Assembly: GCA_023101885.1 (NCBI GenBank)
Contig: JALPQD010000088.1
Span: forward strand, 6,899,691-6,963,690
Source: Typhlomys cinereus
Lineage: Eukaryota; Chordata; Mammalia; Rodentia; Platacanthomyidae
Reading direction: 5' to 3'
DNA length: 64,000 nt
A model generated the notes under the pieces. That model was given only the letters and a program-made list of their open reading frames with translations, was not told the origin of the DNA and did not search any database. The stretch's first letter is position 1. Every line of letters begins with the position of its first letter. Made by a program: the position numbers and the translations under genes. This document shows, piece after piece, positions 1 to 12,235 of the stretch.

Positions 1-255
1 CTCCAGGGCGTCCTAGCCATGGCACTCCATGTCTGGAGACCATGAGTTCCAAACTTTCTCTTCTTTAATAAACTCTACCTTAATCCTCTACACATGTTCT
101 GGTTTCAATCTTCAACTCCAGAACACAAGAACCCCACAACATTGGGACCGTTGATTCCTGTCCACGCAACATCTGATGACCCAGATGGGACAGCCGAAAA
201 GACCATTTCTCTGCAACATTTGGCGACCATGAAGGGACATTCCCCATTGTCCTGC
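1..255 (+). mobile_element. Endogenous retrovirus LTR end and leader fragment
   Basis: aataaactctaccttaatcc with downstream sequence, then a possible primer-binding-site region (ttggcgaccatgaagggac, about 220-238). The ctggagaccatgagttcc / aataaact pattern recurs at 21690-22005, suggesting the same LTR family. No viral gene is seen. Fragmentary and inactive. Confidence 0.45.
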
Positions 256-261
256 AACATG

Positions 262-385
262 GTGAAATAGCTAAGTGGATAAGGTTCCTGGTCATAAACC
301 TGACAACCTGAGTTTGATTCCTGGAAGTCCCTATGATGCATATATGTGCCTTTCTCCGTTTCTCTCTAATAAATAAAATATTTTT
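262..385 (+). mobile_element. tRNA-derived SINE
   Basis: gtgaaatagctaagtggata head, cctgagtttgattcctgg box-B-like sequence, and an aataaaatatttttaaat tail. Confidence 0.45.
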
Positions 386-399
386 AAATGAAATTAATT

Positions 400-625
400 A
401 ATAAAAATTGGAGATGGTGATGCATGCTTGTAATCCCAGCATTGAGAAGGCAGAGATAGATAGCTCCCTGGTGCTTACCAGCTAGCCAGTCAGCCTTGCA
501 AGTCATTGAGAGACCCTAAAAACATGCTGGGAGAAGGGAGGTAGCTCAGCAGGTAACACTGATTGCCAAGCAAACCATATTGCCATAATTCAATCCCCAG
601 AACCTGTTAAGTCCCCAGGAAAAGA
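400..625 (+). mobile_element. B1-like and tRNA-like SINE remnants
   Basis: B1-type gtgatgcatgcttgtaatcc core ending gagaccctaaaa, followed by a tRNA-like gtagctcagcaggtaacact piece. Diverged. Confidence 0.4.
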
Positions 626-1009
626 AATGGAGAGTCACTCTAGAACCATCGCTAAGGTCAACTGGGCAGTCCCTTATACAGGGACCCTCACTCAAGGAGG
701 GACTCAACAAATACAAGTTTTGTTAAAGCTGAGGGAATCAGAGGGCTTGAAGTTGGAGAGAATTGGGTGCTAGCATGACATAGCGGGATAGAATCTGCCC
801 AGCACTCTGACAAATGGGAGAGAGGAATATCTTTACAAACTCCAGACATTGCTAAGGAAGGAGGGCAGGGATAGAGAGTCAAAAAATGTCATGCAAAAGA
901 CAGTCCTCTCTGGAGGCCATTAGGGTCATTTAGGGTGTGTGATTGCTTCTGGGAATCGCCACATTCCAGCCAGGGTGGAGGCTTCACAAAATGACATGAC
1001 CTGCAGTAA

Positions 1010-1285
1010 AAAGCCAGATGCTGTGGCTCACGTCAGTAACCCCAGCGATCCTGTGTTGAGATGGGAGATGGAAAACAGAGGATGGTCCAGGAGGCCTCAG
1101 ATGGAACACAGGAGCAGAAGCAAGAGAGACCCTGCCTTGAAACCACTTCTGATCCTTCCACATCCATATCCCCATTGCTGGGGTTACAGGCATGTGCTGC
1201 CGCAACCTGGCATTCATTTAGTGGGGACCAAGATCAGGGCTTTGAATGTGCTAGGCAAATGCTTTACCACCTGAGCTAGAAACTG
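1010..1285 (+). mobile_element. B1-like SINE remnants
   Basis: gctgtggctcacgtcagtaa ... gagagaccctgccttgaaac resembles a B1, followed by a complement-type tRNA piece near 1180-1280. The open frames across it are fortuitous. Confidence 0.4.
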
Positions 1286-1474
1286 AAACTTCTTCACAAT
1301 ACAGCTTTCCCTTGAAAAAAGAGTTGTTCTAAACAATGGTGCCATTGTTGAACACAGAGTTAGGAGGCCTGAGTCACATGTGAGTCGCTGCACAAAATAT
1401 CTGCCACCTGACATCGCCATTTATTTTTTCGCCAAAGAGAATGACCAAAACACATAATAATTCTAATTTTTTTT

Positions 1475-1484
<10 letters not shown>

Positions 1485-1509
<25 letters not shown>

Positions 1510-1733
1510 ATCAGGGGGCACCCTGTATCCCTGAGGAGGGCCAAAGGTGACTTCGGGAATCATCCTGAATTGCTTCTACCTTCTTCTTGCTTCACTCTGG
1601 GATTTCCCAAGCTCCACCCACCAGAGCCTACGAGCAGGCCCACACCATTTTTGGGTGGGACCTAGGATCTGATCTCAGGACTGTCTGCTTTCAAGGCAGA
1701 GTCTTAACCCCTGAGCTCTCTCTCCAACCCAGG
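1485..1733 (-). mobile_element. B2-like SINE
   Basis: Complement starts gggttggagagagagctcag and ends in (CA)n, seen here as (TG)n at 1481-1507. A second diverged SINE piece follows to about 1855. Confidence 0.65.
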
Positions 1734-2454
1734 GTTATTATTTTTTATCCATGGACATATGTATAGAAATGGACTTGAGCATGTGTGCCAGTAGGATCAG
1801 GGATCTGAACTCAGATCCTCTGGTTTGGGAGGCAGAGGATTTAACTGATGATTCATCTCCCTTAAGAGGACATTTTAATGCAGGAGTCAAAGATGGTTGG
1901 TTAGTCTGTAAACATGAAGACAATGTGATGAGCCCTCTTGAGAGCAGACAGAAGCCAGGAACCCAGGAAGAAAGGCCCATCTTTGATTCTTGCATGCTAT
2001 CGGAAGGTAATTGTTACAGAATTCAAAATCACTTACACTTTCCATTAGACAGAAATTTTAACTTGTTAATTATACGAATATGTGTTCTTCCAGAGCAGGA
2101 GGAAGTTGGGATTCCATCTGTTAGTCCTGTACATGATACTGGAAAAAAAATCAGGTAATTATGAGATGAAAGAACAGCCAGAAGAGATGTCCCTGGGCAG
2201 GAGAAGTGACCAATGTTAAGTCCACTGGATCCTTTAAGTCCCAAGTAGTTAAATGGTGGCTTAAGGTTCTAGGTTCAGCAGGGACCCCTTGTTTCTGATG
2301 TATTTTTACTTTTCTGCCTAACAAGGGCATTTAATTTCCCACCAAGTGGGCCTTCGGACCACTGTTTCCCCCAATTTAAAAAAAATCAGCTTAATTCCAA
2401 TATTTGTATTTTGATTATTAATAAATGTGCCAACTGTTTTGAGGGGGAGTTGGT

Positions 2455-2735
2455 TCGGGTTTGAATTTTTTTGTTGTTGTTATTTTGCGTAGTCTTTTCC
2501 CCACCACAGGGTTTCATGGGGGCTTGAACGCCTAGAAGACAACATTGAATGAACCCCTAGAAGACAATATTAAACTTCTGTCCTTCCTACCTCCATCTTC
2601 CCCGCGCTGGGGCTACAGGAACGTATATCTACATACCTAGAGTATTCACTACTGGGGATTAAGCCCCAAGTTTACTGCGTGTTCAACAAGCACTCTACCA
2701 ACTGATCTATAGCCTTCATCCTCTCACCCCCCCGC
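2455..2735 (-). mobile_element. ID/B1-type composite SINE remnant
   Basis: Complement shows a tRNA-like head (atagatcagttggtagagtg) followed by B1-like sequence with an insertion. Just outside the left arm. Confidence 0.4.
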
Positions 2736-3889
2736 AAAAAAAGTACCAATTTTTAATTTCACCTTTACCAACAAACTAAGAGAGAATCTACTGGATTTGG
2801 ATTTGTGTTTCCTCTCACTCCCTCTGAGCCTGTTTCTTTCCCTGCATCTGATATACAGAAAGGGTCTAGTTTAGGATTAACTGAGGCCGAGTCTCCAGGC
2901 ATGGCACTGGTTACAGATATCAAAGATCCAACTGACTTGAAGAGGCAGGTCTTCTCCATCCCCAACAAATAACTCTCCCCCACTTCAAGGAGGACAGAAC
3001 ATGAACTTCCTGACTTACAAGTTCACTCCCCGTCACGGATGGTACTAGCTGTGGGTTCCTTCACCTTAGTTCACTCTAAAACCCAGAAGCTTGCAACACA
3101 AACATTTATTATCTCAACGTTTCTATTGTGGACCCATCCAGGTGTAGCTCTGCAGGGACCGCTCAGGAGGCAGCATAAAATGTCACCTGGGACTGTGGTC
3201 TCAGTCTCCAGGTCACACAGGGTGGTTGGCAGGATTTGCTTTCCTAGTGCTATTGAACCAAAGACCTTTGCTCCTGGGTAGTCCTTGACAGGGAATTTGC
3301 CTCTGTTCTTCTCTGTGGGAAGCTCACAGCAAGGCAGCCGGATTGTATCAAAGTAGGAAGGTGAGAAAGATAAAGAGAAAGGGAGAGAGAAAGAGACAGA
3401 GGAGAGGACAAGGTCACTATGCTTTTTTTGTGGCTGAATCTCAAATGATATTCTGTCACTTTTGCTATATTCTGTTTTTAGAAATTAGTAGTCACACATG
3501 CCAGGCAACCAGATTACACAGGTTATAAGCCATAGGCCAACTCAGTGGCTGCCATGTGCCAAATTCATGCCAGAATTAAGCAGTTTCACCTTGTTGAAGT
3601 TCTGTTCTTCCCTATATCAGCGTAGACCACGCCTACCATTTCTCCAGGTTCCAGAGTGTAGAGACTCCCAAGACCGAGGTGAATGTTCCTTAATGGACTT
3701 CTCTGGTACCCAAGACATCTTCATCAGACTCTCCCGCGTTACAAAGCTAACTGGGGGAGGAAGAGTTTCTCTGGCTCCCACACCTCCTGTTAGCTCTGTA
3801 AGGGCATCATCCTTCTTGCTGTGTGGCCCCACGCAAACCCAAGCACAGACCCAAACACACACCCTCAGTAGTGTTTAGTAGATTTATTA

Positions 3890-4098
3890 AGTGAGTCTGT
3901 CTGAGCCAGTAAGAAGGCTCATGCATAAGGAACACAGACCTGTCAACCGGAATTTAAAACCAAGAAGGAGACAACCATCTCCTGGTATGTGAGCTCGTTC
4001 TATCTCTAGCGCTCGCTCTCTCTGTCTCTATGTCTCTCTCTCTCTCTCTCTCTCTGTCAGTCTCTCTCTCTCTCTCTGTCTCTCTATCTCTCTCTAAG
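3890..4098 (+). mobile_element. SINE with (CT)n tail, left arm
   Basis: tRNA-like head gagccagtaagaaggctcat, short body and a (CT)n tail. It lies directly before the next SINE. The mirror is 50916-51120. Confidence 0.5.
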
Positions 4099-4099
4099 T

Positions 4100-4292
4100 G
4101 CTGAAGAAATAGATGAGGAGACAAAGCCTTTGTCTTGGAAGCAAAAAGACTTGAGTTTGGATTCCAAATTCCTCATAAAAACACCAGGCAGAAATGGCAG
4201 CAGCCTATACTTCCAGGCCTAAAACCCCAGAGCAAAGCAATAAGGAAGTATAACAATTCAGGATTCCTGATGTCAATCTTGGGTCTCCACAG

Positions 4293-4336
<44 letters not shown>

Positions 4337-4395
4337 TCATACACACTCTCTCTCTCTCACACTCACACGCATGCACAAATAAAATATTTATTTAA
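4100..4395 (+). mobile_element. B2-like SINE with (AC)n, left arm
   Basis: tRNA-like head (gtgctgaagaaatagatgagg), body resembling other B2-like copies here, (AC)n at 4292-4332 and an aataaaatattt tail. The mirror is 50625-50915. Confidence 0.65.
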
Positions 4396-4711
4396 ATGAG
4401 TCTTCCTGAAATGTGACTCCTATGTCTCTTCTTATTAAAATGTACTAGTGGCTCAGCTATATAAAGGAGGGAGTGTAGACTGTTCCTAGGATATGACTGT
4501 GCAACTCCTTGCACAATCTTACACTAGTCCTACCTGCTGTCAACCCAAGACCACAGCCCCATCATCAGCCTCACAAAAACCACCTCTACTGTGACCCCAC
4601 ATCTTCCTTTCAGGCCTTTCATCTTTTGCCTGAGGTCTTTGCGTCGTGCCTAATGAGGTCAATACTCCTTCTTTGACATGGACCCTTCTTGAATTTCACC
4701 TCAGGGTGTCA

Positions 4712-5090
4712 CTGTTACTTTTCTCCACTGCTGTGAGACAACATTCAAACTCAAGCTACTTAAGGGGTGAAAGGGAGATTTATTTGGTTTGCAGTTCCAG
4801 AGCGGGGGCACCGTCCATTATGGCGGAAAAGGCATGGGACGCAGCAAAAGCTGGAGGCGGCTTCAGTCACATCTGTGATGGAGAGCAGGCAGCAGACTGC
4901 TGGAGGAGACAACTAGGGGAAGCAGGGTGGGGCTAACTAACCTCAAGGCCCGCCCCCTGTGACGTGCCTTCCTCCAGCAAGGCTGTAAGGGTGCCATGAC
5001 CTTCCCAAACATTAACAACAGCTAAAGATGCAAACATGAGCCTTGTGGGGAACAACTCACATTCGAACCATGACAAGGGAACTACAACTT
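4712..5090 (+). mobile_element. Medium-reiterated interspersed repeat, left arm
   Basis: About 375-bp element running from gttacttttctccactgc to cattcgaaccatgac. It resembles rodent medium-reiterated repeats; I cannot fix the family. A weakly similar tggtttgaatgagaa start occurs at 35250. The mirror is 49938-50310. Confidence 0.45.
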
Positions 5091-5599
5091 GTTCATGTCA
5101 AAAAAAAAAAAAAATCCCTCTTCTTGTGACAAGGTCTCAAAGGTGGACTGGAAATCACTATGTAGTAGAGGATGACTTTGAACTTCTCATGCTCCTGTCT
5201 CCACCTCCTAAATGCTGAAACGTAAAACTTTGTTCCACTGAAATGAACCAATCAAGCTACATCTCCAGTCCCCAGCTTAGGTCACTATAAAGCTCACTCT
5301 ATCTTGTTCAATACCTAGTTACTTACACAACTTTCTCCCTGGCTAGACCACCAACAGCTTGAGAGTAGTAATTGTGTGTTAGTCACCTCGTATGGCTACT
5401 GCAAATAGATAAAGAAACAGAGACCCACTGGCTAGTAGCAAACAAACTAAGGATCCTTTCCTGTCTCCCCACGTAGGAAAGAAATTTTTACATCCAGGCT
5501 CATAAAATTAAACACAACTGCCTCTCTATATGGCTCGAAGGATGAATTTTTGTCACTGTGTTGAGACACTATAAGATAGTGTGTTTTTCTCAATAAATA

Positions 5600-6035
5600 T
5601 ATATTACTTGGTTTGTCTGCATGTTGTCAATTGATCCATGACCAAACAGCTTGGGGGTTCTGTCATAGATCTTCCCTCTGATTCTGTTATGATTCATAGT
5701 CCAGCTGGAGGGGAGAGCTCATACCAACACCAGGAGCCAAGAGAACCAGCCACACCATATCCACGGGGATCCCTGAGAGAGAGGCACACCAGCCCAGGAT
5801 GGGCGAGTCCACTCAGTACACTGAAGCATGACCAGACACTGAAGCAGCTCCTTCTGCCTTATCCACCTGCCCAGGGAATGGTGCGACCCCTACCAGGGGC
5901 TGGATCCCCCCACATCAATAAGCTGTTCTCCTGCAGGCTCGCTTCGAGCTTGACTGTGCAACCAGTTCTTTACAAATGTGCCCAGAGCTTGCCCTCAGTT
6001 GTCAAGCTGACACCTGTATGTAACTAGTACACAGA
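5600..6035 (-). mobile_element. Medium-reiterated repeat, left arm
   Basis: About 430-bp element whose complement starts near gtgtcagcttgacaactg and contains the ccctgggcaggtggataagg block. Related copies are at 30185-30600, 32310-32750 and 62440-62720 and in the right arm at 48995-49415. It is a dispersed non-autonomous repeat of rodent type; family not assigned. Confidence 0.5.
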
Positions 6036-6990
6036 TGTTTTTTCTTTACACCAATCTTCATGTACCATATACCTGTGCTATGACTTTCTAGGTAAATTAT
6101 TTGTATCATGATTTACTTTTAAAGTTTCATACAGTCTCTTCGATCCCCATAATGATGTATAAAGTACTCCACCCAGAGAACATGGTAAGAAAAACACAAA
6201 GACTCAGTGAGGAAATCTCTTGCCAAGAACCTGCAGAAAGCACAGAACATCTAGATGCCTCTCCTACAGCAGGATGGTCAAAGGAACTGCAGGTGAAAGA
6301 CCTTTTCGTAATAAATACAGCAAGCCATGCAGGGCAACTGGCTTTCCATTTGGAAGACTGAGCAACCATATGCAGAACCTTCCATTGTACTCGGGGGAGG
6401 GCAATGAGTGCCGAGAAGACATCATTCAGTCAGTGTTTTCCAGGCAGATAAACTAGAGATGGAGATGAAGACTGAGAGGCTCTGATTAAAATAACCAGGA
6501 AAGTGAATCCCAAAAACCGTGGAGCACCAAGGCTTTTCCCAGAATCTTTCCCTGGAAAAGAAAAAGCCAACGAAAGAAAGGCTAATTATTTTGAAAACAC
6601 AGCATTTACAAAGTGGGAGTCATAAGATTATGGCTGGAGTAGTCCTAGTTTATTCTTGCCTCGAGGCTGGACGCCACAAACGCAATGCTGGTGATTACCA
6701 ACAATCAAACAACTGTAGCTAAAGAAAAGCCCAAAGTAAGATGCAGCTGTGTGCCGCCTGGGAAAGACGCGACTCTGCTCTAGTGAACAAGTCGTTCACC
6801 TGACGTGTTTCATTACTACCTCATAATGAAGATATAGGCGAGTCTTTGTTTCCCACTCCAGTTTTAGAGATGACTTGGATGAGTCTGAGAAAAGAAGCTC
6901 GACTTCAGCAAGACTGAGAGTACCGCAGTGGCAAGCCAGCCCCGTCTGTCCGTCTTGCAGTCAGCTCCGCGTGTCTGCCAAGGGAGGCAT

Positions 6991-7947
6991 TCAGAGCGAT
7001 CGCCGTGTCTCCAGCAGGAGGACCTTGGTGACCGCCCTCCTCAAAGCATCCTTCAGCTCTCTGTTCCTCATGCTGTAGATCAGGGGGTTCAGCATGGGGG
7101 TGATGAAGGTGTAGACCACAGAGACCACCTGACCACGCTCAGGAGAATAGCTGGAGCTGGGGCATAAGTAGATGAGGCTCGTGCATCCGTACTGCAGGAG
7201 GACCACGGTCACGTGGGAGGAGCAGGTGGAGAAGGCCTTGTGCCGCCCCTCTGCCGAGCGGATCTTCAGGATGGCGGCCACGATGAAGATGTAAGACAGA
7301 GTGATGAGGAGGAAGGGGATGGTCAGGACCGTGACACTGACCACAAATAGCGTGGCCTCGTGGACACGGGTGTCCGCACAGGCCAGTCTCATGACGGGGA
7401 GGACGTCGCAGTAGAATAAACTGATTTCCTTACTGCTGCAGAAAGGGAGTCGGAAGATGAGCACAGTCAGCTGCATGGCCAGGGCGAACCCCAACAGCAG
7501 GGCCCCCAGGGCCAGCCACACGCACAGGCGCCAGCTCATGATGAGGGTGTAGCGCAGAGGATGACAGATGGCCACAAACCGATCATAAGCCATGACGGCC
7601 AGCAGGATGCAGTCGGCACTGCCCAGGAAGATGAAGAAAAACATCTGGGCCCCACAGCCCTGCAGGGAGATAACGTTCCTCTCCACGGAGAAGACGCTAG
7701 CCAGAGTAAGAGGAGCAATGGTAGAAGAATAGAAAGTCTCCAGAACGGCCAGGTTCGCCAGGAAGAAATACATGGGCGTGTGGAGACCCCGGTGGAACCA
7801 GATGGTGAGGGAGATGGACACGTTTCCGCCGATGCTGACCAGGTACATAACAAGGAAGATCACAAAGAGCAGCATTTGCACTTCGGGGAGTTTGGAGAAG
7901 GGGCGGAAGTGGAAGAGGATGAGCCCAGTCTGGTTTGCTTCCTCCAT
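6991..7947 (-). CDS. Olfactory receptor, OR10V-type, left-arm copy (intact)
   Basis: Seven-transmembrane odorant receptor of 318 residues, uninterrupted. Family landmarks are visible: N-terminal sequon NQT (5-7), LHTPMYFFL (55-63) after TM1, conserved Cys98, MAYDRFVAIC (119-128) at the end of TM3, loop-2 cysteines 170, 180 and 190, SY (218-219) in TM5, KAFSTCSSH (237-245) before TM6 and PMLNPLIYS (284-292) in TM7. Such receptors sit in olfactory cilia and couple to Gs/olf (family knowledge). The closest relative in the window is OR10V1 at 58739, sharing the N-terminal FRPFS and EVQML blocks, so I place it in subfamily 10V. The start ATG (7945-7947) lies about 42 nt below a good splice acceptor (AG at 7990-7991, complement), as expected for an OR with a non-coding first exon. 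Its twin is at 47067-48023. Residues 199-220 are unusually divergent from the twin. Confidence 0.95.
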   Translation of the reverse strand: MEEANQTGLILFHFRPFSKLPEVQMLLFVIFLVMYLVSIGGNVSISLTIWFHRGLHTPMYFFLANLAVLETFYSSTIAPLTLASVFSVERNVISLQGCGAQMFFFIFLGSADCILLAVMAYDRFVAICHPLRYTLIMSWRLCVWLALGALLLGFALAMQLTVLIFRLPFCSSKEISLFYCDVLPVMRLACADTRVHEATLFVVSVTVLTIPFLLITLSYIFIVAAILKIRSAEGRHKAFSTCSSHVTVVLLQYGCTSLIYLCPSSSYSPERGQVVSVVYTFITPMLNPLIYSMRNRELKDALRRAVTKVLLLETRRSL

Positions 7948-7989
7948 ATGCTCAAGACATTGGATCTGCTACTGGCACGGGTACCACCC

Positions 7990-8006
7990 CTGAGGACAGA
8001 CAGATG
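7990..8006 (-). other. Predicted splice acceptor of left-arm OR coding exon
   Basis: Mirror image of the acceptor at 47008-47024, with the same pyrimidine tract and tcag upstream of the ATG at 7947. Prediction from sequence only. Confidence 0.45.
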
Positions 8007-8189
8007 TCAGGACCTGGCACTCCTGATGGGTGACTGCTCAGCTCCTGCCCCTGCCCACTCTGCCTCCTCACATTCAACTGGTTTTACAGCCCATCTGCAC
8101 TCAATGGCTGACTTCCATAGCACCCTTACTATTCAATCACCCAGAAAGAGCTGGCTGCTGAAAACTGTTTGAGAAATAGAACATGAAAT

Positions 8190-8480
8190 GACTGTCACTT
8201 TTAGCTTGTATACATGTGTGGGCGTGGGTGTCTATGATGAGAAGAGGACACTGTGTACACCAGCAGAGGCCCAAAGCTGATACTGGGAACCATGCTGAAT
8301 TGCTCCACCTTCTTATTGTTTTGCTCTGGGATTTCTAGGTTCTGCCTTCCAGGGCCAGAAGTGCAGGCTGCCACATTGCCACCTGGCATTTTTATGTGGG
8401 ATCTAGGAATCAACCTCAGGTCCTTCTGCTACTTGCAAAAGCTTGAGCCCTCAGCCATCTCTCCAGCCCCTAATGAACTT
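8190..8480 (-). mobile_element. B2-like SINE near left OR
   Basis: Complement starts aggggctggagagatggctgag. It lies about 250 bp upstream of the left OR start, so it is probably in the 5' intron. The mirror is 46543-46820. Confidence 0.75.
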
Positions 8481-8878
8481 ACTTTATAGCTATTTAGTTT
8501 GCATTTCTTGGTGCATTGTTTGTATCCATTCATCATAAACAATGGACACTTCTACTTTTTTGGTTATTGAGAATAACATTATTGCCATCTGACATACGAA
8601 TACCTCTTCTGCTCAGTACTGGAATCTTAAACAAGAATATATCACTACCAAACTACAAACCCTCTACTTCCTTGATCCTAGCTATTTTAGTCATGTAGCA
8701 ATATCCATTTCTCAGGTGCCAATCTTTATTCTAGCTTCCTATTCTGTTTCTGTATATATGCCTAACCCAAACAATTTTGGGGTACAAACGATTTCATTGT
8801 TTTAACAGTTCCAGGTTATGGTTACCATGAGCATGAGTCTAGGAAACTGGCTGCATCAAAACACCAAGAGCAGAAGGT

Positions 8879-8894
8879 AAAAAGGACCAATTGT
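8879..8894 (+). repeat. Target-site duplication of the 8895-9990 L1 (5' copy)
   Basis: aaaaaggaccaattgt, identical to 9991-10006, and present once at the empty site in the right arm. Confidence 0.9.
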
Positions 8895-9990
8895 TATATT
8901 AAGTGAAGTATTCCAAACCCAGAAAGTTAAGCGCCATATGTACTCCCTAATAGGTGGCTCCTAGTACCAAACTCACCCAGCCCACATTGAGACACTCAAA
9001 TGTAAACCTATGTAATACAGTAATTGCAAGGATTATGAACAGGAGGGATGGGGTTGGAGAGCCACACCAGACACAAGGAGAGAGGGGACCATGTTACAGC
9101 AGAGAAAATAGGCCTCCAAGGAATGCAAGTAAGTAATGTGACACCTGGTTAAGTTCACAGACGTTTGTTCCTGATCATGTACAACTGAGGGGGTATGATC
9201 TCACCAGAAGGGGAGGGCATATAGTCTGGCAGATGAAAGGTGATCATTTTGCAAATGGGTGACTGACCCCTCCCTCACTGAGGTTTCCTGCTTTTATTAC
9301 ATCTACCCTTGAATGTGCTATTATAACAAGACTCCAGTTTAACAGCTTTTTGTCTCTGACCAGGGGGTGACATACAGTGCCCATCAGGATGGAGTGAAGG
9401 GCATTGCAGGAGCAGCAAAACTGCAAAAGAAAATCAACAAACCACAATCCAGAACTTCAGAGACTCTATATCAAACACATAAAACTAGGCCAGACTAATC
9501 TCCCCCCATCCTGAAGCTCAGGGACATTTGCGGAAGAGGGGGCGGTAAGATTGTAAGAGCAAAAGGATGGGAGGAGCAATGATTTGCAAGATTCTCACAC
9601 TAGTTAGGGCCGAAGTAATCATAATAGGACTTTGCATGCCCTGTGCAATGTCCAACACACTAATGACCTCACAAAGTCTAGCATCAGCTAAAGGCACCAA
9701 GATCCTTGGAGGCAAGGGATTGACAGCCACAGTAGTGTTCCTATGCTTAAGGGGAACACGAGAAAGGGTTCAGGGAAACACCACTGGGTCCTTGTACGTC
9801 ATCGGAGAGGAGGACCAAGAGGAGAGTTAGGCATACACAATAAAGGACTCTCTGGGAATTGGGAGGAGGTACTGGGGGATGGGGAGGGAGGGAGGGGGAG
9901 CAGGGAGTTCGGGGGGAGGAGGAGGGAGGGAGGGAACTGGTGTACCTATTAAGTTTGTATGAGCGGAAATAATAAAAAATGTATTAAAAA
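8895..9990 (+). mobile_element. 5'-truncated L1 (3' end), left arm only
   Basis: L1 3' UTR and the very end of ORF2, with a purine-rich G-run block near 9880-9940 and an A tail. It is flanked by perfect 16-bp target-site duplications, aaaaaggaccaattgt, at 8879-8894 and 9991-10006. The right arm has the uninterrupted target once (complement near 46115-46135), so insertion occurred after the inverted duplication. No intact ORF2 is present. Confidence 0.9.
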
Positions 9991-10006
9991 AAAAAGGACC
10001 AATTGT
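9991..10006 (+). repeat. Target-site duplication of the 8895-9990 L1 (3' copy)
   Basis: Second copy of aaaaaggaccaattgt directly after the A tail. Its first bases cannot be separated from the tail. Confidence 0.9.
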
Positions 10007-11179
10007 GTATATCTGCTTTCTAGCTCACCAGCTTGCCAAAATGCTGACTAACTCTCCATTTTATCCATTTGCCCAGAGAATGGCCCTGTGCACTGTGGGC
10101 TGGGTCTTCCCAGATCAATTAAACAATCAAGATGTTATCTTATAGACTTGCCCAGAGTCCTGTCTTAACTAAATGATTCTTCATAGGGGTGTCCAGAAGT
10201 TCAGCTCCTAAGTCTCAAAGTAACAGATGAAACCCAATGGCATGCGAACTGTAAACAGCACAGTCCCTGGGGATCATACTACATGGATGATAATGTTTGG
10301 CTGAATTGACCAAGAACCTGTGTGACCTTGAGCAATCTGTGTGACCTTGAACAATCTGTGGCATCTGCCTTGTCTTTCTTCATCCTTCCCCAAAGAGCAG
10401 TTTGACCCCACTTTTAAAAGAATGAAGAGAACAAATATGCCTGGCCCCCATATATGTAATAGTCCTCAGAACCCCTTATACCCCTTTGAGACCACCTCGA
10501 TGCCTCTAGCTCCCTGCCCCCCAAAGTCTCTTTAAAACGTCCAGCCTTGTCTTAGCCAATCAAGAAATCTGTACATTTCTTCCATTGCTCTCACACTAGA
10601 ATGCATCATGCTCAGCACCTTGACCTTCGGTTGAACCTGTAGACTCATATAATCTCCACCATCTCTAAGCTGGGATGAAGATGACTGGTGATCAGAACAT
10701 CCTCTGTCAACTCCAACATTGTCACCAGTCCTCTGAGTCAGATCCCTTTCTGGTCCTCATGAAGACAACCTCTTCAAGTGGTCCCTCCTGTCTTCTCCCT
10801 CCCTGGGAACCCAATCTCTGACTTCTCAGGGGCTGCTGACGTGACCTACCATGTCTGCCTACCCTTGAATCCATAACACAGTCTTATATGCCTCTGGATA
10901 AGCCGTCCTTCTCTGCACAGCTGCAAGGCTGGGGAAGTACTGCTTGCTGTATGATCTTACTACACAAAGTACTGGCTCAACCTGTGTTTTCTACTTCCAT
11001 TCTTCACTCTACTCTACAGCTTCATATCCACTGGTACAGATAGGCGATTGCCATTGATCCTACATTGCTGTTATTGCCCAGAGCAACCATTTCCTATTCA
11101 TTATGACAAGCCATTCAGCTTCCCTCTGTGCTTTCTACTCCCATGGACCACCTCAATGATGGATGAAAACTGACTTTCT

Positions 11180-11535
11180 GGGCTGGAGAGATGGCGCAGG
11201 GGTTAAGACTCTGCTTTGCAAGCAGAAGGTTTTGAGTGCAACTCCTAGGTTCCACGTGAAAATCCCAGGCAGAAACGACAGAGGTTGGAGGCTGGTGGCA
11301 GAGCCGGGAAAATCGCAGGATGAGGCAAAAAGGAGGTAGAAGCAATTCAGAATGATTCTAGAAGTCACCCTTGGTCCTCCACAGGGATACACATAATCAA
11401 TTTCTCTCTTTCTTTCTCTCCCTTTCCCTTTCCCTCTCCTTCTCTCTCTGTCTCCCTCTCTCTGTCTCTCTCTCTCTCTCTCTTCACATACACACACACA
11501 CAAAATAAATTTTGAAAACTCACTTCTAATTCCTG
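11180..11535 (+). mobile_element. B2-like SINE, left arm
   Basis: Starts gggctggagagatggcgcag and ends in CT- and CA-rich sequence with an A-rich tail. The flanks gaaaactgactttct and gaaaactcacttct look like a decayed target-site duplication. The right arm keeps only the first ~9 bases, so the SINE predates the duplication and was mostly deleted there. Confidence 0.8.
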
Positions 11536-11925
11536 AATCAACTGATAGCTTTCACTTCATCTCTGTTGCATTAAACCCGTTGGCTATTCTTTTCTTTGTT
11601 TGTTTGTTTGTGTGTTTCTGGAAATTCCCTTCTTCTGACTTCAGTGCTACCATTCTGTCCTCTGATCTGTCTGGACTCTCCAGCACTTGGAGAGTTGATT
11701 CTTCCTCTTCCTGACTCACTAAGGGAAGGTTTTACTGCCTGTCCCAAGACCCGGCCTCCACCCTGCCGTACAGGTTATATTTGACCCGAGACAGAAATAG
11801 GCTGGAGAAGGTGGGACAAATAGATTCAGGGTATCCATCTCCTGGGGTCACACCACCCCTCCTGCCTATTTGCCCTGGTACATAACTACTCAGCCAGTGA
11901 GCAGCAACCATTGCAGTCCACAGCT
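11189..11925. other. Segment deleted from the right arm
   Basis: The right arm joins the complement of ggctggag (11181-11188) directly to the complement of cagccctagg (from 11926), at 44944/44945. The 737 bp between, including most of a SINE and about 390 bp of unique sequence, exist only on the left. No clear microhomology is seen at the junction. Confidence 0.8.
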
Positions 11926-12004
11926 CAGCCCTAGGCTGGGCCTCAAGACAGGCACTCGTCAAGGGTACAGGCCTAGGTAGGCTAAATCTAGACTTTTAAA
12001 AATA

Positions 12005-12235
12005 TATTTTACTTATATGAGAGAGGAGGGAGCAAGTAAGCAGGAGAAACAGAGAGAGAGAGAGAGAGAGAGAGAAATGCATACACATGCCATGGTGCAT
12101 GGGTGGAGCTTAGAAGATAGCAGAACTTGGGTCTTTCCTTCTACCAGGAACGCTCCAGGAATCAAACTTAAGCCTCTAGGCTTGCAAGCAAGTGCCTTAC
12201 CTACCAAGTATCTCACCAGCTCCCTAGATTTCTTT
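12005..12235 (-). mobile_element. B2-like SINE with (GA)n, left arm
   Basis: Complement begins gggagctggtgagatacttgg and ends in a (CT)n/(GA)n stretch (12050-12075) plus an A-rich tail. The mirror copy is 44615-44870, where the CT tract is longer. Confidence 0.65.
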
